A DNA stretch of 64,000 nucleotides from Harmothoe impar (GCA_947462335.1 OX381709.1:66146609-66210608); one strand, 5' to 3'. Shown: positions 24,401 through 39,300, counted from the stretch's first letter. The notes: a model not told the origin generated them from the sequence alone. Made by a program: numbers and translations.

Positions 24401-27400
24401 AGTCCTCTGTAAATGGTTAAACAAGGCCTGGTATTCTTCAGGCCACACAGTATCAACATGAGTTTGGTCACAGCGTTGGAAACTGGGTGACACGGTCATG
24501 GTCGGCTGGTCAGGGGCCACTCACCTGTTCAGTACGCCGGTCCACCCCCTCCCACACACCCCCTTATGCACGACACCTCCACCCTCCCAACTCCAGACCT
24601 TTTCCGGCCTGGAGGGTGTAGTTTGCCCGTGGTGCTGAGGTGTACACGTCTCCTGCTGGAGATCTTGACCGGCAAACACTGCCTGATCCAGGTACGCTGG
24701 GGCTGCAGGATCTGCACACTGGAGTACATGATCCTGCTACGTAGTCAACATTAGGCTGATTAGACAGAATTCAGCCACACGGGTGGAGAATACCACACAG
24801 CGTCAGCGCAGGGAAAGGTATTTGTGTTGTTTTACATGGGCCTCTTCTGAATTCCTTTCCACATTTAGATTGAACTAGCTTGAACTGGGTCACCTAAGGA
24901 GGGACTTCGGAAGCACACATCTATATTCATCTATGTATTATATAGGTACATAAACTCGTAAGAAGCTTTTGGGCTCAGCATATATACATATAGGGCCTAA
25001 ATACTGCAATTCTGTATTATGTATAGTCATGTGTGTAGCTATATGGAATAACACTTTTCTTTACATCAAATAAAAATATCGTACATCTGGATACATCTAG
25101 ACTGTAGTATAGGGCAGGGGGCCCATATTGTATGAGCAAATAACGACAGTAGGTGATATTGTTAGCAAGCTCATTGATATTGCTAAAATTCTATCGTTTC
25201 ACATCATCATAGCAACAACATTAGGGAGGATTCATTATTTATGGCAGAGGGGGGGTGAGCGTTTGGCAAATCGAATACGTCAAAAATAATTGCCCCCCAC
25301 CCTCGGAATAGGTTGAAAAAAAAAGGCCCCCCCCCTCGGAATAGGTTGAAAAAAAAGCGCCCCCCCTCACCCTGGATCGTTTTCAACTTTATTACAAAAA
25401 CGATGTTGGTGTCTACTAATTGTATGCATTTAATCCTGGGCACTTTTTTTCCTACAATTTACTACCTTGCAACAAATACATCCATTCGTAAGGTGCTCTA
25501 GTGTAAACGTCTCATGATACTCGCTGGTGAGTGATAATAGTCAAACCTCAGACACTTGACTTACATACCGTTGAGTTTAAGGGCCCCAGTGCTTATAGAT
25601 AGGAAGCTCCCATACCCTCAGTGCTTACATGAGGCCAGCACTTTTTTGAAGACTGACAAAAGGGTGGGCTATTTTGAGTGTCAAAAGTGATGCAGTGAGA
25701 AATTTGCTGGGAGTTTGAGGAAAATTTTTGAAAATTTTGAAAATATTGACATAATTTGGCAAAATATAACACAGGCTGTTACCAAAATTCGCGACATTTC
25801 ACCGTACTAAATTTGCGACATTTTTAGGAATACCCCTAAAAAAAGGCCCCCCCTTAGCATAGGGTAAAAAAAAGAAGGCCCCCCCCTTTGAATACCCCTA
25901 AAAAAAGTTGCCCCCCCCCTCAAATGCTCAGCCCCCCGGCCATAAATAATGAACCCTCCCTTAGACCTGTGTTTAACAATAATACAGACTGGGGTTAATA
26001 GCTAACACGCTACAGTTGATGTCGTGTCTAATGCTACGTTCCAAACCGACCCGAAAGGGGAAGTAAATCCAACAGAGTCATGGGGATTCCACACTTAAAA
26101 CATGTGCTCCACTTTTTGTTATACATGTACCTTATATAGACTGCCAAACAGTTTCAAAGTATGGAGGGGTGGGGAGGGACAAGGAGGGTATTGGGCATTA
26201 CATATAATATAACCTACCGAGTTAGTATGAGAACGCAGAGTAGTGTCGGATTTAGAGCTTTCGACGCAACATTTCTTAGCTTTGGTAGCAAGATTAATAG
26301 GTGCTTTCTTTTATGTTGTTTTCATGGGAAATGGTGTCCAGGATATCTGAAAAAGGTCCCGCCAGTTTGGGTGCTTTTAGTTATGTTCTGGTAGGATAAA
26401 TCTCCTTCATATACATGTACTTCTGTAGGCCTACTCTTTATATACATAGGAGGATATGGAGTGATTTTCATAGGCTTTCTATGGTTTTCTGAGATTGTAT
26501 GTACGGTAGTACCCTTGGAGGGCATAAATATCCATTTTACAGCGTACTGTGCGACTCATTAATCATTGAATCGGCATATAACTTTGTAAGTTAGTTATGA
26601 CATCAAATACAAGTACATCTTGATATACCGATAGTATTCAACACAACAGTTACATAATGTCCAATAGCTCGGTAGCTCAATAGCTCGAGCCAATGTACAC
26701 AATTCATGGAACTTACCAAAGGATTATATGACTTGTAGAATGACCCCCTTTTAAAACATAAAGGAACAACAATGGTTCGACACATGAGGATAAAACAATA
26801 AAATGTCAACACAAGCATTTCTAGGTTTATTGACTTCGGCTGTACAGATTTTATTAGTATTTGTTCCTGGTAAATAAACGTCAGGAGAGATGGCAATACA
26901 AAAATGTACATGTATATGCATATATTTATGGTTCAGGTTATAAGGGCTGTACAAGGGCTCTCTACATGTCTCATATCCTAGTCAGGTAGGCACTGTGCCA
27001 TATATATGCTCTGTACCATAGCCTATTTCATGCTCACTGGCCATGTGTGGGGTGCGTTCCTCAATGATTGTAAACAAGCCTTGTGTCACATTCTCCCCAA
27101 TGATATTGTTTGATGCTATGGAGTGCAAGTTGTCTGTCTGTAATTCCAGTGATACAACGCTATCTAGATCTCATATATTATATGCTCTACAAAATAAATA
27201 ATAACATCAATCCAACATGGATATTTGTGACAAAACTTGGCATAAGGTGACATTAGGAGGAAACCCTTTTCAGGTTTTCAGCTACAGTTTGATGCTTTGA
27301 TTGTTAAGATAGCCCAATGTGTTGCAGAGAACTGACCTCCCTAACATGTAGAAATTTAGAATAGATCATAGCTCCTTTATATATCAACATAATTTAGCAT

Positions 27401-29924
27401 AATCCATCAAAATAATCACATTAGAAAATATAGAATGGTTGTGAAATATTCCCAAAACCTTATTCAGGCATTCAGGTCTAAGTTACTCTGAATCAGAAGT
27501 GACACATGGAATTGCAGTTCAAAAGAATTGCACCCCTTTTTAGTGAAAAAACCCGCGCGTTACTATAACTCAAAGGGGTCGGCCGAGCTAAATTTCAACC
27601 TGCCTTAGGGGGGGACCACTTTTTTTTTGACCACTCCCTAAAATAGTGAAAAATTGGTTTCCATGGCAACCAAATGTCAACAAATATGCTAAATTTGGGG
27701 AAAAACTTTCTTTTTATATTCCAAATAAGGCTCATTTAGAATCAAAATGGAATCTATACAATGGTGTAATCAGAATCGTCAGAAAAAGTCGGCCAAGTGC
27801 AATTTTTTTCCTTTTCTTGTAATATCTCCTGAAATATTATGTTTAGAGCATAATCTAAGAAATCATAATTGAGGAATGCATTATATTGACCCCTATCTAC
27901 TTGTAAAGTTTGTTATCGTTCCCACTAGCAATAAACTCCATTAAGGACATAACCGGAACTTGATGGTCATTTGTAGCTATGTGTAATCTGATCTATCATT
28001 TCTGACAGGCCTATTCATTACATGTCAGATGTTATAAATTAAGTTACTTTGTCATTACTTATCACCACCTAGGAATATTCGACGGCCCGTTATGGTTGAT
28101 TGGTTGCGATGTGTAGAAAAACATACATGAGCTTTTTGGCCCATTGCCATACGTATTTTCGAACATGGGCAAAGATGGTCTGCCAAAATACAACAATACC
28201 ACCCACTATCATCTATAATGCCGCACATATAGTTTACAGCTTGGCTGAGACTAGGATATACAAAATTAAGTAGCCTGCAGGCTTAATAAGTTACTTAAAT
28301 AATTAACCTATTTGTGGATTTTGTTCTGCGCACTTCACGAGGTTCCATTCTTTGCTTTCTGGAAAACGTATGTACGCATATATTCTAGTTAGAAGATAAA
28401 TGGGACCAGGCACATGAAAAGGGGTACTCAGGGGGAAATGGATAATTGAAGTTTGATTTTTAAAATGAGATATCATAAGCTAAGATATTTCTAGTAGTTT
28501 TATGGCAATCATATCTCAAACATGAGTTGTTACTCATAACTGAGAATGATAGATAAGCTTTAAATCCACTTTATCCCATAATAACTACTAACAATTATGA
28601 AAAATTCAGATTTGCTAAAAAAAAACACTTAAATAATTGTAAATATGGTTCTAGGAGGAATTTTCAAGGTCTGTTTTGAGTAACTGATGGAACTCTCAAG
28701 AAACTATACCAAAAATGTTCCATTTAGAAAAAATGGAATGGTTTCCATTGCAACCAGAAAGTGCAATATGTGCCAATTTCCCACAGAAAATTTTGCCATA
28801 CTTATGCCCCCTGGTGGCCAGAATCAGAACTAAAAATCCCCCCGACGGTCCCTTTCCACGTGTCGATCCCCATTAATCATGATCAATTAGCTTAAACCCC
28901 CAGCGCCCCTATGGGCTGAGTACCTGTCCTGGCTCCACTCCGACTGTCACTGGAGGGTTACCGAGATCTAGGCCTTTAATGCATACTCATCCCAGCCATT
29001 TCAACTACCTGGTAATATTTCTTCAAAAACATGGGCTAATACTTTTTTTTTAATCGTTCATAACAATGGGCCGGCTTCAGAGCAGGTTAGCTCAATACGC
29101 GGTGCATGAATGCAGCACTGACGAGTTACTAGCCAGGGTTGGTTTGATGCATCAGGATGAAAAAGGTCCTAATGCATAAAGGCCCGATTTTCACTGCCCC
29201 TCAAATAACATGCAGTTGGCGTGGTACTCTGTGCATTTGAATATGGGAAATTAATGCGCTATGCGGCCCATGAGGAGTTAAGATCAGAACTGAGCTGGAG
29301 TGTGAGGGCACATGCATATGAAACTCCTCGGGCATGGACCACACTATCCGCACCAGAGTGTCACAGGAAGGTACTTATTCCGAAAATGCCTCCTGCTGTT
29401 ACACTACACTGTATCACAGCGTTATAAAAACTAATGTTTGAAACCGTTTCCCTTTTTACCTCCAGTGCGGGCACGCACGTCACAGACGAACAGGACGGGG
29501 GAGCGCCACCTACCATCGACGTTACGTCAGAACAGGTGAAAACGGCACCAGCCATGGCGGCAAGCGGCAAGACGCACGTCCGCGTGACGTCAGCAAACAC
29601 GTCACGTGAGTATGATCATATATTTATAAATACAGCCTCTATTTCTTTGGACATGATATGTCTATTATCCTCTATTATAGTTTAATATCAGGATAACCCA
29701 TCGGTTGTGGAATAAGGTCCTATTTTCATCGTCATAATATAATACTAGGTGTCTATCTCAGGTAATCAAATAGCTATCATCTAGCTGCGACTATGCATTA
29801 CCATATAGTTTATCATCAACGCCATGTAATCGTTAATGTCCATCACAAAATTGAATGGCATGCTTATAGTCGTGTAATAGTTTTTGTCCAATGTATGTAA
29901 ACAATGTAATATGTTGCATGATCG

Positions 29925-30006
<82 letters not shown>

Positions 30007-30311
30007 AAAGATATTTGTGGGTATATGATGAACGACACGACAGCCAGCCCTGCGGTTTCCCAAGAGATCCTTTATTACGAACGATCCAACAACAACTGAA
30101 CTCATGCCTCCAACGCGTACCCTTATATACCCCTCCCGGGTCCCTTCCCCGAGCTGCGTCCCGGCCGACTCCCGGTCCGGCCGACTCCAGTCCGGCCAAC
30201 ATGGTTCCGGCCGACATGGTTCCGGCCAAGAACCTCTCCGGCCGCCAGACCATCCCGGCCGAGAGTGTAGCTGCAGGGGCGCCCGTACGGCCGACCCCTC
30301 TTCCGCCCGCT

Positions 30312-30372
<61 letters not shown>

Positions 30373-33300
30373 ACTGAACAAGAAACCCACATTGAAGCAA
30401 TATACCAAGCCAGGAACTGTAATTGACGACGCATAGATCATAGCATGCATTACGGCTTTATTTTGAGTTTGAGTTTTGGTAATTCTTATTTGGCACAGAA
30501 GTTCTTGTATACATATGGTGAATGCAAAGGAGTTACACGAATAAGACACAATCTATCAATCAAGTTATTCAACCATGACTTCCTATTCTGCACAACAATC
30601 CCAATCCAGTTCTGGTTGGGATCCAATGGTCTGAGGTCATGCTTTAGGAATACCCGGAATCGTGGATCTTGTTTATTGGTGTTGTTGGTCTGGGACTGAT
30701 GATACGTTTACCCCCCCCCCCCCCCCCCCCCCGCATAGTAGGAGACAGGTACATGTAGCACCTTCTATAGGCTGTGCCAAGTTTGGGACCAGTCTGTTCC
30801 ACAGCTGGTACCCACGGTTCAACGGACTCTTGTAGTAGCGTTGTAATTTGGTTTTTATTATGGAGTTTCCAAGTAAGTTCCGTGCTGGGACTAGTCGGGT
30901 TTCCATGATCTGGGCCACAAATAGATCTATGACAAGAGTTGACAGTTCGTGTCTATCCTTACAATAAGCTACAGTATACGCCATCAGCCTACATGTTAGA
31001 AATGTAGGCCCTGTTATACAACACTGAGCACTGTCTATTTGATATATGCATCATTTGGTGAATACAAAGAAATTATATAAACGAAATGATTAGTTGAAGG
31101 TACTCTTGTTACAATCCCTGTTGTGACTAACTGGGTATATGGTACTATATCAGTCTATTATATCCTTGCTTCACGCATCTTGTTCGATTGCCACGAGCCA
31201 ACCGGACGGTCAACAACATTACAATCAATCAATCAGGCATGCAGTTAACCTCGGGTTACCATTAAAAATTACAGTTTCCATATACTACTTACCTCGGAAA
31301 ATGGACACGATACTTGTACATTGTATAACACATAATTTATGACCTGATTAAACACCCTATACGCAGGGGCGTGGCAAGCAGTTTCAAAGTAGGGGGGACT
31401 GGGGGGTATTTTGACCCTTTTTGAGCCCTTTTTACGTGACCTTTTTGGTTTGACCTTTTTTGGGGTCGGTCAAAAGTCTTCCCCCCGGTTGCCACGCCCC
31501 TGGTATAATACGTGCAGTTATGCCATTAAATACAGGTGATGTTTAGCTAGAAAGTTGGTGCACGTGGGTTTATAAAGTCACAAGACATTTGTTAACCTGT
31601 TTGTTGCCGTCTCCTGCAGCCTACGACACGGTGCTACCTGCTGACAGACTGTGGGTGACTGACCGAGAGGCGGCCGTCCGCCTCCGGATGGGGGAGAGCG
31701 GCATCGCTGCTGAGCTACCCACCACCGTACCCGCCTTGCTCATCGACACGGCCAACAAAGTTCCCAACCACTGTGCCCTTGGTAAGGGAGTGTTCATTTA
31801 TTATTTACAGGGGGGGGGTGGTGGGTTTGGGGGGGGGGCGTAAAAATTTCCGACCCCTTCTGAGGGGGGGGCGTAAAAAAATCTGACTCCTCTTGAGGGG
31901 GGGGCGTAAAAATTTAAGCCCCTTTTTAGCCAAAAAGCCCGCGCGTTACTATAGTTCAAAGGGGGGGGGGCAAAAAATGTTGGCGCCTTCGGCGAGGGGG
32001 GCGCGAAACGTTACACGCGCTCTCGAGGGGGGGCGTAAATCTCACCACCCCCCCCCTGTAATTAATAAATGAACACTCCCTAAGATCAATTTTCACGCTT
32101 TTGGGAAGGGACCAATATGGATAAATAGATGGGCTATATTGTCTAGTTTCTAATAGTGATATTTCAAATTATATATCCCTAGAAATACTATGATATAGTT
32201 ATGATGCATCATAGTATTAACGATGAGGAAAACATACCATTTTCGTTGACCGTATCCTCATAATGGTGTCCAATCCTCTTATTGTAATAGTATAATTATG
32301 TGTAATTACAGCTGCAAAGGACACAGGCACCTCACCATGGAGGAAATGGACATACCAGGAGTACCTCAGGGACGTGAGACAAGTAGCCAAGGGCTTCATA
32401 AGGGTCAGTAGAGGCTTCTTGTCATTTACCCCTGTCACATTAAAGCCATTAAAACAATGTCGGTGTTAGGTCCTGATGAATATAGAAATGATCATCCCAT
32501 GCCTGCCGTTCACATTCAATTTACTGAACATTCACTATATGTTAGCCAATACATTTATTATAAGTTAGTGCTGCCGGGATTAAAACTTAAATTCAAGGCC
32601 TTTTTTAGATATGCTAACTTTAATACTATACTGACTATACATGCTTAGAAATGTTTGATTTCAGCTTGGATTAGAGCCTCTTAAAGGAGTTGGCATTCTT
32701 GGATTTAATGCACCTCAATGGCATATCTCTCTGCTAGCAAGTATATTTGCGGGGTAAGTACATATATCTGTATTGAAAGAAGGATCATCTGAGAGATGGG
32801 GGCTATTGAGCAAACATGCAATCCCTTCGCTTCAGACGATTAAATATAACCCACTATTGATACACTATTGCTACCAGTCCTCACTGAACGATTTTACTGG
32901 CTGCTCATCGGCCTTATACTCTGAGGAACTTTCTCATCTTCTTACGTATACAGTACTTCACCACAGTAGTAAATCAATTGTAGACGTTATGATAGAACTC
33001 TAGGATATAACAGCTAACATGTGGTTCGTCTTACAGGGGTATCGGCACGGGTATATACACCACCAACTCTCCAGAGGCCGTGTTTTACGTTCTGGACCAT
33101 TGTGAAGCTAATATAGCTGTGGTGGAGGACAAACATCAATTGGCAAAGGTACTGGAAGTCAGAGACCGCCTACCCCACCTCAAGGCCATCATCCAATACA
33201 AAGGGGATCTGGAGAACAAAAGCGCGAAAAGGGAGGAAAATGTGTACACGGTGAGATATAGGAGTACATGTATTTAATATAAGGATTATTCATAACATCA

Positions 33301-36300
33301 ATTATATTAGTATTTATTCCCACACAAAAAATATAGGGGTTGAATATGTACACCAGAACGATTATATGTTAGAATGTTTAAGGTAAGTTGATCCCAGTTG
33401 ATCCTTCTAGTCTTAGTGTGACGATGTATAATCTGTTATTTTAGATTATCTAGCTAACCAGCAATATAATCAATTCACATATATACGTTTGTGTACTAGA
33501 ACAAAAATGACATAAAATAATACTTATGAGCTCATGTTTATGTGTGTTATAGTGGAACCAGCTACTGGCAAAGGGCAATGATGTGTTGGATGACGACCTG
33601 GAACAAAGAACCCGTCTGTGTGCTCCCAACATGTGCTGCTCCCTCATCTACACGGTAGGTCACAGCTTTATACATAGACACATGTAGAAGCAAGAGGAAG
33701 TAGGGAGTTGTCATCTCTCAATGACTGGGGTTGGCCGGGGTGGGCCCGACAATAACCCACGCCAATATCCTCCGTTAAGTCAATATCCTCCGTTAAAGGC
33801 CTCAGATAATGGCCATCGTCTTTATCTGTCCTTTATCGAATTTAGGAGTCTAGTGGTAACACCTATACTAAAATTGTGCTGATGGTAGTCGTGTGCTACA
33901 CCCCTATATTATAACACTCACTATATAAAGATTAGTTAAGTCAAATAATAAGTTTGCAATAAAAGTACACATAACTCAAAATCAAATCCCCAAGTTATGC
34001 ATCTACAGCACACTGTGCAGTCATGCTGTAATTGATGTCTTACTTCCGCTTTCAGTCAGGAACCACTGGTGCACCAAAGGGAGTAATGCTGAGTCACGAT
34101 AACGTAAGTCAGCATTTAGTGAGATCCTCTGTTCACAATACACACTCACAGGCCTGAAATGAAAAACATTAGTATGTACATTTGTAATTATAAAGCTTAG
34201 CTGTAAAACGGTGTATCCAATTGAAAACCTCCGAAAGCCCATGTTAATCATAACGGGCTTTGAAATCAAAGTTTCGACAGGCTAAATAGTTAGCATAACC
34301 AGCACACACAAGCCTATACATGTATTGGTTTATATGATGGCCAAAGCGGTATACATGTATTAGCAAGAGTCAACACCTGGCATTTCTATACTTTTCTAGT
34401 TGACTAACGAATATATGTAGCATGTTACTAGTGGGCATTACTAGTGGTGAGACATGGATCTTTAAAAATGTTCAAATATGAACCTTATGTTGTATTAGAG
34501 ATGTTAACGTAACATAAACAGGCATATACATGTATGTGGTTATCTATCGCTAGTGTTACCAGCTACAAAGAGTCCTGGCCGAGTCACAATTACAAAACGC
34601 AAAATCTAACTGGTCATCATTGCCTTTCAGATCACATGGACAGCCAAGGCGGTCATCCTCCATTGCCGTTTCCGTTGGGCTAAAGAAGAGACCATTTCCT
34701 ACCTCCCCCTCAGTCACATAGCTGCCCAGCTGACGGACATCTTTGTAGCCATAGCTGGCGCCGCCTCCTGCTATTTTGCACAGCCAGATGCCCTCAAGGT
34801 AATTGGCATTAAACTAAATTCATTATGTTTTTTTTTAAAGATTATAATATAATTACATTATGATAAACATAACTACATGTATTATGCGTTATTCCTGGAT
34901 GGAAAAAATGAATGAACAATATCCTCTTCGATTCTATACCTTTAAGGGCCGCATAGTACATTAATGTACTATGTCATTTTTTACTCATGATACATGAATG
35001 CAGCCCTGACGAGTAATTCGCCAGTGACGAATTATGAATTATGACGACAAATTGAATAGCACATTGATTAAAGCGCTATGCGGCACCTAAATGGTTATGC
35101 ATGTAAATATGCATGTAATATGTTACCTTTGGGGTAAAATACAAATTGGCACTAAAGCAGTGTTTCGTGCATAGTCAGCAGTGATAGGCGTACTTGTAGG
35201 TCAATAACTGCAATATTTGCTCACTCTTTAGGCCAAGTTAGCTAACACTTTACATGATGTTATGAGTGGACGTTGTCATGTTATGTACTTATAGTGGACG
35301 CGGGAACGCTGTCTGAGACGCAGCTACAAAGTAGTGACGTCATAACCATGAGTCTTGAATAAAACCACTTCCGAAAATACACACGTGGCCACGTCATGGC
35401 GATTTCTATGCCTATGGCTATGTCTATGGCAATTACCTGTATTTCCGCCCACTCACTCAACATCAATTTCGTTGGTTTCTGCTAATTTCTCTGCACAGAA
35501 ACAGTTTCCTACTTGTTCTATGGGATCTTCATGCCGTGTTTGCCCCTTCCTGCAGCTGTGGCTACATTCAGGGGCTCAAATTCGGCAATATCCCACCGCT
35601 ATGCCACCAGGTAATGTTAACGAGTTGGGTACTAGGTCGGAAGTGGTTTTATTCAAGACTCATGGTTATGACGTCACTACTTTGTAGCTGCGTCTCAGAC
35701 AGCGTTCCCGCGTCCACTATAAGTACATAACATGACAGACGTGTGAGTCTCTGACTGATAAGTTTTATCTGTCCTGTCACCTCAGGGGTCCCTGGGAGCT
35801 ACCTTGAAGGAGGTGCGACCCACTGCCTTTCTTGCCGTGCCGCGCGTCTGGGAGAAACTGGCAGAGCGCCTCCGGGCGGTGGGCAAACAAACCAAGGGCT
35901 GCAAGAAAAAGATATCTACCTGGGCCAAAGGAGCCGGTCTGCGCGGCAACATGGCCATCATGAAAGGGTGAGTACCATGAAGTCGGTATATATCTAACAG
36001 AAAATGCAACATATGTATAGCGATTGCAAGTATTCCTTACAGTTTTCCAGGATACATCAAAGCAATATAATAGCCCCCAATGTACATATACAAAGAGAAA
36101 AGCACAGCTTCAACTCTGGGATTTTATTTTTCATTTTGCATCCAAACTCTCCATTTCATGGTTAGGTCAATAGGAGATATTACTCTATGAAGAGAAACTG
36201 GCAACAGAAACTCTCAGGAGCAAAAACAGTAGCACCCCCTTTAGCCTATAGTTTAGAACTCGATGTACATGTGATCCTTGCACCTTTGTCATGACACAAG

Positions 36301-39300
36301 TGACATTATAACCCTATATTTAATTTTGTTTTATATTATCCACAAAACCAGAGAAGTTAAAATTCTTATTTACATTTTATTGGAGGTAATGTTACATCAA
36401 GAAAGGTGGGGGGTTTCGAGTATATTAAATACCCTTCTTCATGCGTTGTTGTATATTTAACCCAATATTTAATAGATACCTAACATACATGATTATTCAA
36501 ACGTGAGCCCTATTATATACCCCAGTTCATTACTCCTCTGGTTCTATTGCTAAACAACAACCATGTTCCCTTTACACACACAGCCAGAGCCCACCTCTCT
36601 CCTTCAAGATCGCCAACGCCATAGTCTTCAAGAAGATAAAGAAGGTCATGGGACTGGACAGGTGTAACAGCTTCTTCAGTGGAGCAGCCCCCATCTCCAA
36701 AGACATCCTGGAGTACTTCATGTCCCTCAACATGCCCATCACAGAGCTCTACGGCATGAGTGAGAGCACAGGTGAGGGTTCCTACTTGTATATACATGCA
36801 GTTAACCATTTGAGGACTGCATTGTGCTTTAATGCATTACGCCCCGATGAAGCCATCGGTCATCATGATTGACCCTTCGGGAGTGTGTCAACCCCATGCG
36901 GTCGGCATGATGGATAAATACAACACTGGCTGTATATACACAACCTGGACGAAAATAAAGAGACAGTGCCTTCTGTAAACCACACTGTAATGGATACGTG
37001 TATTATATATGCGATGTGTTCACCGCCCAAATTGATAATTCAGTAATGGAAGTATTCGGATATCTTGATATATTCTACCAGGTCGTACGTGCCATTGGGC
37101 TACTGAGTGCAAATGATTAAATGAGCAAACATTGATGAGACCTTGGGTTTCTCCATACAGGTCCCCAACACATAGCCGTGGCATGGGACTACTTAATAGG
37201 TACAGTCGGTCCCGTTTTCGGTGGAGTGGAGACCTTCCTGGATGACCAAGACAAAGATGGCAACGGCGAGGTAAGAAACAAAATATATGCACATAGTAGT
37301 CAGAGAATACAAGAGAAAGATAGATAGGTAGATATATAGATAAAGAGAGACAGATACAGAGACAGAGAGGGGGGGGGCGGATATTACACATACTACCTGG
37401 AGGTACATTTTCTTAGATCTATTAAACCTAGACTCGCCCCCCTCCTGTATTGACGGGTGGCGGGTCTGAAGGTGTGAGACTACTATATTAAACCACGCAT
37501 TGTTACCTTTTGTCGTATCAAAATCCCAATCTTATCATCAAATGTGTCGGTGTTGTTCCATCCTAGATCTGCTTTAATGGACGCCACATCTTCATGGGTT
37601 ACTTGAACAACGATGAGAAAACGCGCGAGGCAATTGACGACAAGGGTCTTCTGCATTCGGGAGATATCGGCAAGTTTGACGCGTCTGGGAGGTACCTCAG
37701 TATCACCGGCCGTATAAAAGGTATGCTCTATTACGTGCAGATCAACCAATGTATATTCTACATGTATATTGTTCATCGTTCAGCTTAGAGGTGGAGTTAC
37801 GTCTTAGTAGCGTATACGTTACCGAGCCGCCAATGTAATTGGTTATCGGGAACATGTCCAGTAATGTTATAGGCTTACAAAATGAGAGTAGTATATGACA
37901 AGTGGAATTTGTAGATGGCTCTGTCCAGCGCGGTTATTGATAGGAGCATAACTCACGCCCACTGTTGCGACACTGACATAGGAAAGGGGGGGGGGGTCCT
38001 CCATTAATAAGAGGGTCCCGGATATAAGCCTTTATAAGAGGGTCCCCGATATAAGCCTTTATAAAACGGTTTGACGTGCATCCGGGCCCTGCGTTATAGA
38101 CTCAGAGAAGTCACGTGCCGTTCGTTATAGTGTAACAGTGCACGCTGAGCACGGCGCCCCTCTCAGACAGCCAAATAGTCTGACCGTGTACCTTTCGCAG
38201 TACCAAAAACGTCATAAACAAACTGAAGGATATCGTTAACAAATTGACGGAAATGTTAACAAATTGACAGAAAGTATTACAACAGTTTTATGAAGACAAT
38301 AGAAACTCAGTCTTCGGATCTCGACTCTCTGTTGGCCGACAGACCGACGTGAAGAACATCGTTTTCTATTCTCGAAATACAAGATCCTATACCCCCTCGC
38401 TGACTTCTAATTAAAATCAGCTCTCTATTAAAGGCCATGGTCATAGACATACATTATGTATATCTCTACTATAGTGTACTCTATTGGCTGTGTGTCATCG
38501 GTAAATTTGGGCAGATAGATATTTAGGTCGAATAAGATTATCAATTTAAAGTGTTATAACATCCATTGACTTTTTTAGACCATTTATCTTATCTTCATCT
38601 GCCCTAAATAAAACGTTTTCTGTCAAGCCAGTCAAAGATGGCACCTGGTCAAAGACTTTCGCATTGGCCCGATCTGGTGAGACAGTATGTTGCGTTCTTC
38701 ACCATACCAATGAGTATGTCATAAACCACACCAAGGATATGCCTAAACATGTGTTGACTTCCAGGTATAAAGCACACCTGATATGGTAATACATGTATAA
38801 GTATACATATAGCCCTATACGTTTTGTATGCACCAGCCCTTTGTTGTTTCATTTCTATGTAGACTATTATAGTACCCGACATGGTCTATTATATCAAATA
38901 CATCTGAATATGGGTCGAGTATTGTGATATCTTTATCTATATACAGTAGGTTTGTAGCAGTTTATCGATCATATAATTCATGCTCTACATAAATATGTCT
39001 ATGTTATCCCCATCCGGGTAGAATATGTATCCCACATCTATGCTTTATTTTCTAAACATCATCAACGGCTCATACATATTATATCTGGTCCTCAATAACA
39101 GATAAGGGTCTATAAATATGCAAAAGCTATTCTGCAGAAAAGGCAACAACAACAACAACAGCGTGCTGCATCATGGTCCAAATCACGTGTATTCAATTTA
39201 TTTAGATCGGCCTATCCACAATACACCACATGATGTAGGTGTGGTATATGTCACAACAATACGTCCCCATTCCATTCCCATGACGTACATAGCCTATGCA

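Noticed and set aside
35281..35730. The same 30-residue peptide encoded on both strands
   Set aside because: It is the perfect inverted arm of the foldback element read twice, not a duplicated gene.
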